Assembly: GCA_029298735.1 (NCBI GenBank)
Contig: JANSLP010000074.1
Location: 1 to 64,000 of the forward strand
Origin: Ophiostoma sp. CBS 140.51
Taxonomy: Eukaryota; Ascomycota; Sordariomycetes; Ophiostomatales; Ophiostomataceae
Direction: 5' to 3'
Length of the DNA stretch: 64,000 nucleotides
A program made the translations under genes and the position numbers. The notes below the pieces were generated by a model, which saw only the letters and a list, made by a program, of their open reading frames with translations, was not told the origin of the DNA and did not search any database. Every line of letters begins with the position of its first letter. Position 1 is the first letter of the stretch. Shown here piece after piece: positions 47,190 to 59,329 of the stretch.

Positions 47190-48167
47190 TTATCTCTGCC
47201 GCACCGTCTTTGTCTTGCGCTTCTTAAACACGACACCGCCGCCGGTCTCTGGCTTCTCATCTGTGTCGGCTGGTGGTGCGTCTAACCCAAGTCCACTACC
47301 ACCCTCGACCTCTTGCTTGATTGTTGGTGGTGCTGGTGCTGTATCTGCCGGTCTGTCGTCTAATGCCGCACCGTCTTCCTTAATGTCGTTTTTTATCTCT
47401 TCCTTCGTTTCGCTTGCCTTGTCCGTAGACGACGGCTGTTCCTCCTTCTTTGGTGCCACCGGCTTCGCCAGTGCACTGTTCAACAGGCTGTCCAAATCTT
47501 CAGCCGAATCCGTGGCTCTGGCGCTGCTGCCAGCTGTCCGCGGGTCTCGTCCCCATTGCCGCGGCTTCTTGAAGAAGCCCTGCACGGCCGCATCCAGATC
47601 AATCTTTTCAAACTCCGAGTGTCCCTTTTGCTCGTCGTCATCTTCTTGTCCACTCCCTCGTGGCCGTTTGCGTACACCGACGGATCGTGTTGCGTTGTCG
47701 CCACCCACTTTGTTCCCTTGTTCGTCCTCGACGGCGACGACGCGCGTCTCTGTCACCGTCCAGTCGCCGGCCATGGCGAGTTCCGGGCGAAACTCGTCTG
47801 GGATGCTGACGCCTAACTCGGCCAGCTGTTCGAGCTGTTCGCGGGGTGGGCCACCGGCGGACGGTTGTGGTTGTGTGTTGTTTTGAGGAGGTGGAGGAGG
47901 TCGTGCTCGGTGTTGTGTTGGTGCTATTGACGATGACGCGCCACCCTCGCCGACCAACGAGTTTAACCTCTCAACCTCCCGCTTGGCCCTGTCTTTCTCC
48001 CTTTCTTCCCGCTCATGGTCGCGATGCAGGTTGCGCAATGCGCGACGGACGGCCGATTGATGTTTTCCCGTCGCTTCGTGGTTGGCGCGTCCAAGCTTAG
48101 TGTCCGTCACGTACACGGCGCAGTGCTTGCACCAGTACTTGGGCGTCGACTTCCAGTAGTCGGCCAT
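47190..48167 (-). CDS. WBP4-like (FBP21-like) U1-type zinc-finger splicing protein
   Basis: A 325-residue, single-exon protein. The start MADYWKSTPKYWCKHC and the finger with Cys13, Cys16, His30 and His36 are the N-terminal matrin/U1-type zinc finger of WBP4/FBP21, a component of the spliceosomal B complex. The finger is followed by a charged helix (residues 40-75, LRNLHRDHEREEREKDRAKR) as in that family. The rest is low-complexity, with Pro/Gln runs, acidic parts and a basic C-terminus (FKKRKTKTVRQR) that may direct it to the nucleus. I see no WW domain, which is usual for fungal members. An in-frame upstream extension starts with TTG, so ATG 48167 is preferred. Confidence 0.82.
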   Translation of the reverse strand: MADYWKSTPKYWCKHCAVYVTDTKLGRANHEATGKHQSAVRRALRNLHRDHEREEREKDRAKREVERLNSLVGEGGASSSIAPTQHRARPPPPPQNNTQPQPSAGGPPREQLEQLAELGVSIPDEFRPELAMAGDWTVTETRVVAVEDEQGNKVGGDNATRSVGVRKRPRGSGQEDDDEQKGHSEFEKIDLDAAVQGFFKKPRQWGRDPRTAGSSARATDSAEDLDSLLNSALAKPVAPKKEEQPSSTDKASETKEEIKNDIKEDGAALDDRPADTAPAPPTIKQEVEGGSGLGLDAPPADTDEKPETGGGVVFKKRKTKTVRQR

Positions 48168-48820
48168 TGTTAAGTCGGGGAAGACGTATTTTGTCGTGGT
48201 CTGTCGAGGTTTTGCTGTTGAAGGCAACTTTGGTCGAAGTTTGGAAGCTTGCCTGGCGACAAAGTTACAAATTTTGGAGTGACATAATTAGTCACGTGCA
48301 CACGCGTGAATGGCTGCACATAACATGACCACCATTCAACCTCCTCTCTTCTCTTCTCTTCCTTCAAACTTTGATTCGTTCACAAATTTTATTGAACGCA
48401 ATTATTGGATTAATTATACTTTTTTTATTTCTGTACTGCGCATGTGCGTCTTTTTCTATCTACTCGTCTTGCGACAAGTTGTGTCCTTTGATCATACCTT
48501 GTCTCCCATTGCCAAACCCAATCCTCTCCCAACAATCATTAAGCAGCTTGGGAGAACAAGAGCCAAGGGACAAAAGAAAACGCAAAGAAGGAATGAAGAA
48601 TGTCAAAGACAATGAAGTAAAGTTAAAATGTTAAAAAGCAAAACAAAACCAATACCTTATCCCATATTGATGACCCAATACCTAATCCGACCCAATGTCC
48701 CGCAGTTTGAAAATGAATGGAAAGAAAAATGAAGGAAATATTCGTTTTCGCGTGAATTTTGGCGTGTTCGATTTATTCCAATCGTACTTTATACACCGAT
48801 CTGCTTAGCCCATAAGAAGC
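48168..48820. other. Promoter of the zinc-finger gene and 3' flank of the PIR gene
   Basis: The two genes are on the same strand, so this 650-base spacer is promoter for the first and 3' flank for the second. Apart from the E-box/ACGCGT pair at 48292-48308, I see nothing. The segment 48400-48760 is A/T-rich. Confidence 0.45.
48292..48308. promoter_or_regulatory. TCACGTG next to ACGCGT upstream of the zinc-finger gene
   Basis: TCACGTGCACACGCGTG holds CACGTG (48293-48298) and ACGCGT (48302-48307) within 17 bases, about 130 bases upstream of the ATG at 48167. The same two elements lie close together in the mutY-med18 promoter. Confidence 0.45.
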
Positions 48821-50042
48821 TTACAGAAGAAGGTAGGCAGCGCCCATCGACATGACCAGGGCAACAAACGAGCCGAGACCGACCGAGGCACGCAGAGCGC
48901 CGCTGGTGCTAATGGCGGACGGGGACGAAGCCGGGTTGCTAGTCTTGACACCGCCCGTGGCACCGGCAGTACCGTTGCCCTTGGTAGCAGACGTCTTGAA
49001 CGAGGCAGCAGTCGTGACAGCAGCGGCCGGGGTAGTAACCTGGACCTGACCATCCGAGTACTGGCTGACGGGGGCACCAGTGGGAACAGCAGCGGGCGTG
49101 GTCTCGGGGGTAGTAACCTGGACCTGGCCGTCCGAGTACTGGCTCACAGGGACGCCAGTGTTAGTGGTCGCCGGGGTGGTAACCTGGATCTGACCATCCG
49201 AGTACTGGCTGACGGGGACACCGGTGTTAGGGTTGGCCGTGGTGGTAGCCTGGATCAGAGCGCAGGGGGTGGTGTGGCCCTGGATTTGACCTGAGGGCGG
49301 GTTAGCAACTGTAAAAGAAAGCGTAAATGGGATAAGGAGAGGGTCGCATGGTGCTTACCATCGCCAATCTGGCAAATGGGGACTGGGACGGTGGTGGTAA
49401 TGACCTGCGGCTGGCCGTCGCTAATGGGCTTGACAATGGTGGTCGTGATAACTTGGGTGGCAACAACCTGGCCGTCGTTGGACTCGGCCGCGTTGGGGTT
49501 GCTGCCGTCGCACGACATGGCAAGAATCTCAACAGCCTCGCACTGGGCAGCCCAGTTGCGGTCGTAGAGGTTGTAGAAATCGCCAGACTTGCACTGCCAC
49601 CACTGGGTCGAGCCGCCGAGAGCCAGAGAGTCGTTACCGCAGACAGAGAAGCCGGCCGTGTAGATGGCACCAGCCTGAGGAGGCTCATCAAATTGGAATT
49701 GGTAGTTGGAGGCAATGTAGCCTGTGCGGCCCTTAGCATCGGTCAGGACGCCATCAGCAAGCTTGAGGAGTAGGGCACCGTCGCTAGAGCAGGTGCTACG
49801 CTTCATGTGCTGGACCTGTTGCTGTCAGTATGTGTGCTGCAATTTAAATTAGAAACATGATGGGCAACGGAACTCACAGGCTCATCACGCTTGGCCTTGA
49901 CGACGGCCACGGTGATCTCAAACTGGCCCGAGTAGGCGGTGCTACAGCCAGCCGGGGCGGAGGCCTTCGGGGCAATAGCCGAAGTGACACCACCGGCGAG
50001 GGCGCCGGCAGCGAGCGAGAGGAGAGCAACGGTAGACTTCAT
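48821..50042 (-). CDS. PIR-type cell-wall mannoprotein with GPI signal
   Basis: 369 residues from three exons (50042-49878, 49815-49359, 49308-48821) with introns of 61 and 49 nt. A signal peptide (MKSTVALLSLAAGALAG) precedes a Cys-containing PIR1-like domain: CSTAY...FEITVAVV, GGSTQWWQCKSGDFYNLYD, then AAQCEAVEI; this Q-W-W-Q-C...F-Y-N-L-Y-D pattern is diagnostic. Lys-Arg at 51-52 and 58-59 could be Kex2 sites. C-terminal to the domain are PIR-like repeats, SQYSDGQVQVTTP, three times (S-Q-x-x-D-G-Q in yeast PIR repeats is the glutamine linked to glucan). The end is Ser/Thr-rich with a hydrophobic tail (FVALVMSMGAAYLLL) typical of a GPI signal. The domain order (domain before repeats) differs from yeast PIR proteins, where the repeats come first. 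Confidence 0.88.
49024..49222 (-). repeat. Three tandem PIR repeat units
   Basis: GTAACCTGGAYCTGRCCRTCCGAGTACTGGCT recurs at about 49024, 49110 and 49176, with spacings near 86 and 66 bases. It encodes the SQYSDGQ[VI]QVTTP units of the cell-wall protein. Unequal spacing means the linkers between units vary. Confidence 0.7.
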
Positions 50043-53000
50043 TTTGAGAAGTCAAGTTGGGAGGTGATCTGATTAACTGGTGCTGGTAATGGTGGCGGTT
50101 TTCTTGTAGATAACAATGGACGAGGCCCAAAAAAACAGTCGAGGTGTCAAAAATGAAGAATAGACAAATGGTACCAAGTGAATGCAGATGGTTCAAAAAC
50201 ACTCCAAAGCGAGAGAGATGTCTTGTGTTTTTGTAAACAGCGAGTGTAAACAAGAACGACGAGAGGGAAACGGGTGGACTTCGTGTATGAGCGAGAGATA
50301 CACAAGGGAGGGAAGGAGAAAAAGAATTAAGGTATCCAGGAATGAGACAAACAAGAGACCAAGAGGAAGGAAGGAAGGGAGAAAAGAAGAAGGACCAAAA
50401 GAGAGGGAAGGAACGACAGGGAGAAGGGGGGGTTCATATAGGTAAACCATTCCCTCGTCGGTTCCTCTTTCTCGGCCGCTCTATTTTTCAAGTCTCCTGT
50501 TTCCCTGCCTTCTCGCCTTCCATGTGGATAGATGCTGGCCTGTTGGAGTCTGTCGACTTTCTCACTTCACTTGCTTGACTTGTTGTTCCCAGTTCGACTG
50601 TTGGCTCGGCGTGGGGTGTAAGTCGATATGGAGCGATATGGAGCCTGGCTCCAGAAGAGAGAGGAGCTACATGGAAGGAAGGACCACTAAAAAAGGTGGA
50701 GGCAGGGGTGGAGCTGCACAGGAAACAGGTCGTGGGCAGGTGAGGCCGGCGAGGCACGAGGCAGGTAAAGTGGTTGCAGCTGAGGCAGCTGGGCAAGAGG
50801 ACACAAGTCGTAGCTGCTTCCTGCCTCCTGGCCATGCATAGAAAGAGGAGAAACAGAAGGAGCGAGGGATATCTTCACGCCCAGGGGTGGTGTTGAGGAC
50901 AACGATTTACTCCTTTCCTTCCTATTTTGTTTCTTACAACAGCGAGAAGAAGAAAGAGTGAACTGGGACGGCGGGAGCAACGAGACATGACAAACGGCAG
51001 GAGCCACTGTGAGTTTGCTCATTCTGACGTATGTGACAGTTTGTTGGGTTTTCTTTCCATTTCTTTTTACCTCATATTTTCCTATTCTCGTTCTTATTTT
51101 CGTAAGCTGCACTTGCGAGGTTTTCTTTACATATCCACTTGATGGCCCAAATGCATGTTCTCCGGATCATCACCGACGTCGTTGTTGTCATGCAGCTGTT
51201 GCTATTGTGAATGTGCTGGTCAGTCGACTTCAGCTCGGCAGCACAGCTTAAACCAGCTTAAACTTTTGCGTTGCTCCGCAAAATAGCTGTGTTTGCTTGT
51301 TTCTATGGCCAATTCATCAAGCATCTTGCCACGGCGGCTGTCCTTGCAGAACAAGCGGCATGCATGTAGGTGTGTCGCCTGGCGTGTGGCAGGTGCTGTC
51401 GGCAGGACTCCATCTTTTCGGCGAGTGTCATGAGTTTGTTTTCTTTAACCTGCCTCTTTCTTCCTTTATGTTCTCCCTCGGTTCCTTCTTACCTTTTCCT
51501 TGCCTCCTGTCTCCTGCCTCCTGTCTCTCGGTTCTGCACGAAACAAAGCCCAGTTCCAGCCAAGGGGGGAGAGGAAGGCAGGGACCCCAAAAGACTCAAA
51601 AACCCCAATGCCACACATTCCTCACCCAACAAACTCCCTGTCCTGACTCGCTTGGGTGCTGCAAGTCTCATTCGCTGTTCTTCACCAGCGTGTTCACCAG
51701 TCGCCACACTTTTTGGGGTCTTCAGCTCCTCATTTCCCTCCGCTCGTGGCTGCCTCCTGCCTCCTGCTTCTCGGCGCTTGAGCTATCCCTCGAGCCACAG
51801 CGGCTGTTCGCTGCAGATAGGGTAATAGGGGTCTGAAGAGGACTTTTTACTGGTCGGTCCGCTAACAAACAGCTGCGTCCTTTTGCCAGCGACTACGGGT
51901 GTATCTATTTTTGTTTCTTTTTTTTTTTTTTTTGTTGGCGGCCACCTTTTGTTTTCTTTGCTGCCCCTCTGCTTTCTTTTTCCTTCCCGCCCTCTGGTTT
52001 TCTTGTCCTGCTGCTGTCTGCTCGCCTCAGCCAAGCATGGCCCACCCCTTTTTGCCCTTTTGTGCATTTCGACTTTTACTCGCGCGCTGCAATAGTGGGT
52101 TTTAGAAGGTACGCACGCTAAACTGTTAGGGCACTGTTTAGCGCACTCTTCAATGGACGACGACGCGGCCGGCCAACTTCAATGCACCAAACAAGGCCGA
52201 TTCTCAGGTACTCAGGTACCAGTGGCGAACTGTGTAGAATGCTCCCTCCCTTAAAAACCTCACCACTTTAGAAAACAAAAAGGGGCAGGAAAACAAATTG
52301 GCGAATCGGCGTCTTTGTTGGTCTTCTGTCGTACATATTCTGTTGCAACGGCCACATTCTCTTCAAGGCTGATATCACCGTAAGAATTGTCGAAACATAC
52401 AATGTAAACACTCCATACGACACACAAATACAAGCTCTGGCGGCCTCTCCTGACGAGGATTTGCCCAGCTGCCTCCCGCAAAAAGCTTTCTTGGCACAGC
52501 CTTGACTTTGCCTGGCCTGGCTGGGTGGTTCCTTCCTCATACTCCTCTTTCGCCTCGGATGCTACTTCCCTGTTCCGTGTTCCGCGTGCACGTACGTGAA
52601 CTTCGATCGGTCGGGACGATCTAACTCTCCACTTGGCAAGGCCCAGAAAAATGGAAAATACAGTGGGAAGGACCCAGCTCAAGCCAGCTGGCCACCTCCA
52701 AATGCGACCTTCCAGAGGGGTCAGCGAGGAAGGTGCAACCCACGTTCAGAAGAGGCGGTTGTATTTTTTTACAGCAAGTACTCCGAAAAGGCTTGGCTAT
52801 TTTCAATAAATAATCACAAAATCGGTAAGAAGTCGACATCCGAGGGAATATTGCTCGTGTACCTGTATTTGGCCGGGGTACTTCACTCGCCATGCCCAAG
52901 ATCGTGTCGTGGAGACAATTGAGAAAGGAAGGCCCCTCTTTCTACAACTGGAGGCCCCACTCCACGACTTCTGTGACGTCGTTGGCTGGTAATGGCAATC

Positions 53001-55520
53001 AGAAAGGAAGGCGTGGTGTCTAAAAAAACGATTGTGTCGATTGAAGGGATAAGGAAGGAGCTGGAGCAATGTGCCCGAAAAAGAAAAAGGAGAGAGGGAT
53101 CGTAAGAAAGAACAAAAGGAGGCCGGGGCCAAGAGGAAGGAGCAAAGGGTTGACAAGGAAGGAATGAAGGGAGAGGGTAGCTTATGGGAGGCAGGTGCCA
53201 CCATGAAAGGGAGCACGCGGCAGGGAGACATCTACAAAGCGTGGAAACGTGCAAAAAAGACAAAAAGCCCAACAAGCTTAATCGGATTGCACATTCCAGT
53301 CCTCTCGCGGTCTGGCCGGAGCCATGTTCAAAGGGATTGGTTGCATCTACATGCCAGCAACTCGGCGAACACAGAGCAGAAATACAGAAAGACGCAGATA
53401 CAAAAGAAACCGACCTCGCATCCCGACATTGCCAATTGATAACTTTTCTTCTCTCTCGAACCTCCCTCCCTTTCTTTTCTCTCGAGCCTGCCGTCGACAC
53501 CCTTTCAATATCGATACGAGTTTTTGAACCACACGTCCATCAATAACCAACCGTCGTCCACGATCTCGTACAGCATGCATCCCGATCGGCGCTGATGTTG
53601 CGTGTCCTGTCCGTGCGGGGGCAAGCAGAGTTGCAAGTTCCGCAAACAGGTGCAAACAGAAGCAAGCAAGTGCAAGCTATACCTACCCAGAATGGACGAG
53701 GTGCGCGGCCCTGGCTGGCCTGGTGGCCTCTGGTGGCCATCGGAGTTGTGGTCGACCGGGCGATCTCAAGAGGGGGAGGCGAAAAACAGAAGACACCAGC
53801 AAAAAAAGTGTTGTGTACGAGCGAGCTTTCCTCCGCAGCTCCTACGCTGACTCGGCCGCAAGGTACACCAAATCGAGGTAAAAGAAAGTTGATGGTCTAA
53901 AGGTCAACCTCGCGGACACCAGCCTCTCCTTTACCCGGAAGAAACATTGATACGAAAAACAAAAAATGTTTGCAAACAGATGTGGAAACGAAAGCAGAGA
54001 AACAAAACATTTGGAGAACGTCATAGATCGGGAGCGGCCCATACAATGCTTGTCTGTTCCTCTTTTCGCCGATGCCCCCGTTTCTCCACCCTTGCTCCTT
54101 CGCTCGCATGGCTCTGTTCAGGGGTGCACCTGGTCAGGCTGGTCTCCTGCCTTTCGCTTTTGCAAGTACATACATAAGAGTACTTCTGTTTTCGTATGCT
54201 CCATACACAAGGCCCTCTCCAACCTCCCTCGATGCCAATGACGAAACGTGTGGATGCAAGGGATGTTTTGAATGGAGCAGGACGAGTAAGAAAAAAATTA
54301 CAGTGGGAAAGTGAAAAGAAGGCTACAAATAGGAGACGAAGAAGAAAAAGGCGCACCATCTCCAGGGGGAACAATATGAGCCTCGCACGTTGTGGTCACA
54401 GAACGATCGCCTTGTTCAAAGATCCATTTTCCTGGCCGCCGGCTCCGCGCGCTTGTTGATGGTCAAACAGGGCGATAAGAAAAGAGGGGTTGATACAAGT
54501 CAACACAAGTCGTTTCGTCGACTACATCGATACAAAGTCAATGTTCCCAATGAAAACGGGATGGTGAAAAGGCTAGGGCTGTCCTACGAACAGGTTTTGG
54601 CACAGGCGAGTCGAAGTGTCTCCGTACAGTCAAGACAGCCTACATCAACACGGAGAAAGTGGGAGAATGGTTGCTGAGTTGCCGTTCTCCAGAAATAAAA
54701 AAGTGGAAGAAAGCAAGTTTCCACTTTGGGAGTTGTCAACTCGAACTAGCTCCGCACCACCATCAACCAAAAAGTCGCAGCCAACGTACAAGGCCCGGCA
54801 AAATCATGTGCATCGAGTACATCAACCGAATACCACACATGAAGAAAACTATCGACAACCCGTATCCACTCTGTTGCTAGCCTTTCTGTCTAAACCCAGT
54901 ATTGAAACAAACGTCGACGGATGTTCATGACTACCTTCGTAAGAGACATCTGCCCTTCTCCTTGTCAACGGTCCGTTATGACATGTCAGAGCCGGCAAGA
55001 TGTACTTGAAATTGTAACTTTCTGTTTCTATTCTTGTTTTTGTGGCTTCTGCATTTTCTACACAGTAGAGACAGTTTCTTTGCCACACCGAGCTTGTGCC
55101 GTCTTTTGAGGCTTGCGAGCAGACTACATCAGACAGACCGGACTACTTTGAGCGAAAGAGCCGATCTTTTCGAATTTATGTATGGCAGCCGGGCAGATAG
55201 TTTGGCTCGCTGGTTGAGAGTTCTCTCGTTTTCTCGTATTTTTTAAATGGTCGGTGGTGTGATAGGAGAACAGGAGAGATAGTCGTCGAACGGCTGGTAT
55301 CTTTATTCTACCCGGCAGACTATCTATCGGGCCAACAGACACGAATAAATTCTTTCAAGGACCTCCGAAAAACTAACAGCACTTTATCCATGTCTCTGTC
55401 GGTGGTGGTGGTGTAAACGTCTTTTCCTAGTCGTCGTTTCATCTCATCGACTGGGCTACATGAACGGACAAATGTAAACAATCTTATTTCATACACAACG
55501 AGTGTGTTCTGAAGTCATTT
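50043..55520. other. 5.5-kb gene-free region
   Basis: No supported gene. The first 400 bases are the PIR promoter, purine-rich on the + strand (50340-50430). A 19-base T run lies near 51915-51935. Frames such as 51297-51836 (179 codons) lack coding bias. A Cys-rich patch (SCPCGGKQSC) near 53605-53640 is preceded by a TGA and is not called. Regions 52900-53150 and 53450 are mixed purine and C/T-rich DNA of the kind seen in fungal promoters. Confidence 0.45.
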
Positions 55521-56476
55521 CTAGGATGTCCCATTCATGACTGCACCCGCCCATTCTTTCGTCTTTGCCTTCAACACGTCCCGGAATGCCGCATCTGCAT
55601 CGTGCTCGTTGAGCCAAACGGGGTCACCTCTTGCCTTGAACTGCCCCACAAAGGCGCCGTCTACTTCCTCTCCCGTCTCCGCAGGCAGACCAGCTGCCGC
55701 CCGCTCGCGCTCCGTGTTCTTCCGCAGCCGCCCGGTCAGCGTGTACTTTGGCCAGGACCTTGGCGGCATGTGGCCTGCGGGTGGACTCGTAGAGGTCGAG
55801 GGCCCGGGCAAGGCGTGCAGCTTTGTTGTTGTCGACGCCTTCGACATCCGCCTCGGGAAAGACGGCCTGCAATGCCAGATACAGAGTGTAGGCGTCGTCA
55901 ATGGCCAGAGATTCGCCCGCAGCAAAGGCGCCACCATGAGTATGGGCGGCGTCACCCAGCAAAACAACACGACCATGCCGTCGACATCGGCCGGGGCATT
56001 CCACACAACGTCCTGGAAGCGGCCGGTGACTGGGTCGTTTTCGTTGACGCAGAAGCTGCACGTCACGCCGAAACCGTCGGAGCCGGTGATGTCAGTGGGT
56101 GTCACAAAATGATCAAGTGTTTACTGAACGTACCAAAGAACCATGCTTTTGGACTTTGTTATGAGGGTGTCAGTTATGTTCTCTAGAACTAAATTTTGTC
56201 GCAGGCCTTCACCTACATAGTGTGTCGAGTCTTGTGCTTTCGGTAGGTCTGCCACCAGCTCATAGGGAAAGGTCGTCCAGAAGATGGCATCACCCAACCA
56301 CGACAGCTCGTGTACGGGTTTGAAAGCGGTTCGTACTTTCTGCAAAGGTCAGCATTTGGTATCAGATGTTGTCTTCTCTTGCTGACCTACCGACTTGATC
56401 CCGTCCGCCCCTATAACGAGGTCCGCAGTCACCGACATCCCATCCTCGAAGGTCACTGTAGCTCCAAAGTACCTGA
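55521..56476 (-). pseudogene. Broken FAD-dependent (salicylate hydroxylase-like) monooxygenase
   Basis: Minus-strand pieces match an aromatic-ring hydroxylase-type flavoprotein: TVTFEDGMSVTADLVIGADG (residues before the FAD-binding D-G motif), an intact-looking 51-nt intron (56390-56340, GTAGGT...CTGAC...TGCAG), TTFPYELVADLPKAQDSTHY, then VVLLGDAAHTHGGAFAAGES in another frame, carrying the conserved G-D-A-A-H. Damage is a TAA at 56121-56123 and frameshifts near 55950 and 55720. The N-terminal Rossmann G-x-G-x-x-G part is missing: the reading ends at about 56476, where the oppositely transcribed pseudogene begins. Confidence 0.75.
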
Positions 56477-58059
56477 TATTGCTCTCAAATTTTATGAGAA
56501 GAACAACGACGTCGGCGGCGTCTGGTTGGAAAAGACGTACCCAAGTGTACGATGCGACGTCCCTGCGCGTTTGTACCAGAGCAGCATCGAGCCGCGGACG
56601 CAATGGATGGAACAGTTTGCCCAAGGACAGGAGATTCGAGACTACTGGCAAGAGACGGCAAGGAGGCGGGGTGTGTATGAGTATTTGGCCCTACGCAGTG
56701 AGGTGACCGAAGCGCGATGGAACGAGAGTGAGGCTGTTTGGACACTCGCGGTGAAAGACACACGCACTGGCGTGGAACGCACCGAGACGGCCGACGTGGC
56801 CATCACGGCCATCTGACGGTACAATGCATGGCGACTGCCCGACTACCCGGGCCTACAAGACACCTTTGAGGACAAAGTGTGGCATACATCAAACTGGCCG
56901 GCCGGTGTCACTCTCGACACTCTTGCAGGCCAACGGGTCGCCGTCATTGGCAACGGTGCCAGCGGCGTGCAGGTCGTACCCAATATACAGCCCATCGTGG
57001 CCGACTTGGCCACTATGCACGCAACCCAACATGGATTGCCGATGCTTATACAAGAGACAATGAGCGCACTCTAGCGCCACAACCAATCCCAATTAATGGC
57101 CTCCAGTCGTTTCTGAATGACGAGAGTCGAGAGGCCTATCTTGCCTACCGCAACGAGGTCGAGGCGCGGTACTGGCGGCGGTTCGATGCACTCTTCCGCG
57201 ACCGACCAGCCAACGACGAGGCTCGAGCACAGTACAAGGCTGTGATGGCAAAGCGGGTAGCCAAAAAAACCCGAGCTACTCGACAAGCTGATTCCCGAAT
57301 TTGCACCACACTGCCGCCGACTTACACCCACTCTAGGCTAGCTCAAAGCACTCTGTGAAGACAATGTCGAGTACATTACGACGCCCATCAAACGATTCAC
57401 TCGAACGGGCATCGAGATGACCGATGGTAAATTGAGAGAAGTCGATACAACCATGTGCAACAGGCGCCGCCGTTTTCGATTGTCGGACGAGACGGTGTCG
57501 ATCTCCGGGAAGCTTGGGCTCCAGGCGGTTTGTATGGCGGGCCATATTCTTACCTGGGCGTGGCCACACCCGGGTTTCCCAACCTGTTCTTTTTAGCTAG
57601 TCCCCATTTATCTGGCCCTCCGAGCACAGTACCCAGTGTTGTAGAGCACAACGTCGTGTACTTTGCCAAGATGCTGCGCAAGATAGCCAACCAGAGTATT
57701 CGCACCATAGCACCGCTCAAGCAGGCAGCCAATGACTTTGTAGCATACGCAGACGCATGGTTCTCACGGACGTACCTGACGGATACGTGCAGTGCGTGGA
57801 CTAATGGCGGACAACCCGCGGGCGATTTCATGCACTGTGGCCGGGCAGTGCAGCACATGAGCGATATGTGCGGTTCGATCCGCGGAGAGAGGATTTCGAG
57901 TTTACGTATATGAGCGGGTCGGGCAACTGGTTCGCGTGGCTGAGGAATGGGTGGACGGCAAAGGAACAAGACCCAGAGACGGACCTGACGTGGTATTTGA
58001 AGCGGCCGGCGGATGTCGATTCGAAAAGTTGGTACAAGAACTGGTATGATCTGTGGTGA
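56475..58059 (+). pseudogene. Broken Baeyer-Villiger-type monooxygenase, N-terminus missing
   Basis: The plus strand gives FYEKNNDVGGVWLEKTYP (the region after the FAD motif in BVMOs), CDVPARLYQSSIEPR, then a TGA at 56814-56816 in place of the usual glycine before RYNAWRLPDYPGLQ, and AVIGNGASGVQVVPNIQPIV, the NADPH motif. Later pieces are in other frames: NPTWIADAYTRDNERTLAPQ, the long helix segment ESREAYLAYRNEVEARYW, then VAKKPELL-like sequence after a shift near 57270, and a C-terminal end at 58057-58059 (SWYKNWYDLW). At least four lesions are present. The first Rossmann motif and start codon are gone, replaced by the opposite-strand flavoprotein remnant. Confidence 0.78.
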
Positions 58060-58282
58060 GGGCAGGTTGGGAGGCGAGGGATGAGATAATAAGTTTTGAA
58101 ATTCAAAAAAGTATGAGTCGTAACGACGTACAAGATATATCATATAAAGAAATGAAGAGAAAAATGCAAGACAATAAACCAAGTAAACCAAAAAAGAAAA
58201 CCGTGTATGTTCCACTCCAAGCGTTTGAAAGCATTACATTAAAATTCAGATTCTGAAAAAGAGAACATGGCAGCACCGTCTC

Positions 58283-59329
58283 CTACTGCTGAGGAGGGTA
58301 GTAAGGCTGCTGGTGCGTCTGGTTTGTCGAGTAATACGGCTCGGGCGTACCCTGCGCGGCGGGAGCGGTGCTGTACTCATGCTGCTGCTGGTACTCGGGC
58401 GCGGGTGTCGCGGTCGGGCTGACAATGTGCTGTGAGGGAGCGTAGGCAGCCGCTTGTGCCTGGGCGTGGGGGTCGTAGACTGCCGTCGCTTGAACACCGC
58501 CAGCGTAGCCAGCCGAAACACCGCCAGCATCGTAGCTTGCCGACGTGTAGGGCATCGGCTGGTTCGGGTACGACTGCGACTGCGGCGGCACCTGCGTCTG
58601 CGCGCTGTAGGGCTGCACGGGTGCCAGACCACCGGGAGCGGCAGCGTATACAGCATAGTCAGGATCATAAGCGCCAGCACCGCCGGGAGGAGGCTGCTGG
58701 CCCTTCATCTCGACCACGCCGGCGTCGTTGCTCTGGATTCCTTGTTTTTGCGCCTGCAGGTGCAGACGGACCTGGTGTGCCAGGTAGGCAAACGAGGCGA
58801 CAAACAGCAGCATCTGGACGGCCGACAGACCGGCAATGGCGCTAATCTCGGCCAGAGCGACCTTGCCGGCGACGGCGTAGCGCTTGGTGAGCGGCAGACC
58901 GTCCCGCTTCTTGGAAGTGTAGCAGGTGTTGGCGTTAAAGGTGCTACCGTCGTCGTAGCAGTCGGCGACGGTGTCGTACTTGAAGGTGCCGCGGAGGGCG
59001 GCGTTGGCGCCCATCGAAGCCAACCAGAAGATGATCATCAACAGGTCGAGCGACAGGACGGCCCAGTAGTTGTAGGCGGCGCGGGCACCCGTGGCCTTTT
59101 CCGTAACAATGGCGTAGATGGCAATGATCAGAGTAAAGAGGCCACAAACGAAAGCAAAAGCGTAGGGCCCCAGGACGAGGCCGTGCATGAGGAGACCGGC
59201 CATGACACAAATGACAAACGACAGGAAAATCTGGAAGCCGCGGGCGACAATGATCGGGATCGGAATGGGAAAGACGGGGTACGAGCCGGGTGTACCGCCG
59301 TCACCGCTGACTGGGGATGCATAAGACAT
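58283..59329 (-). CDS. MARVEL-like four-helix membrane protein with Pro/Gln/Tyr-rich tail
   Basis: A 348-residue, single-exon protein. Four hydrophobic segments lie at about residues 25-47, 53-75, 86-108 and 157-185, with the charged loop between the third and fourth holding Cys124 and Cys136 and a KKR triplet. This arrangement fits MARVEL-type proteins, which organise membrane microdomains and trafficking. From about 200 on, the tail is low-complexity, with Tyr-Pro-Gln-rich repeats (PQSQSYPNQPMPYTSASYDA) and no charge clusters, probably cytosolic and disordered. The start ATG 59329 is the only in-frame ATG upstream of the first helix. Function is unknown; fungal members are annotated as MARVEL domain-containing proteins. 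Confidence 0.78.
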   Translation of the reverse strand: MSYASPVSGDGGTPGSYPVFPIPIPIIVARGFQIFLSFVICVMAGLLMHGLVLGPYAFAFVCGLFTLIIAIYAIVTEKATGARAAYNYWAVLSLDLLMIIFWLASMGANAALRGTFKYDTVADCYDDGSTFNANTCYTSKKRDGLPLTKRYAVAGKVALAEISAIAGLSAVQMLLFVASFAYLAHQVRLHLQAQKQGIQSNDAGVVEMKGQQPPPGGAGAYDPDYAVYAAAPGGLAPVQPYSAQTQVPPQSQSYPNQPMPYTSASYDAGGVSAGYAGGVQATAVYDPHAQAQAAAYAPSQHIVSPTATPAPEYQQQHEYSTAPAAQGTPEPYYSTNQTHQQPYYPPQQ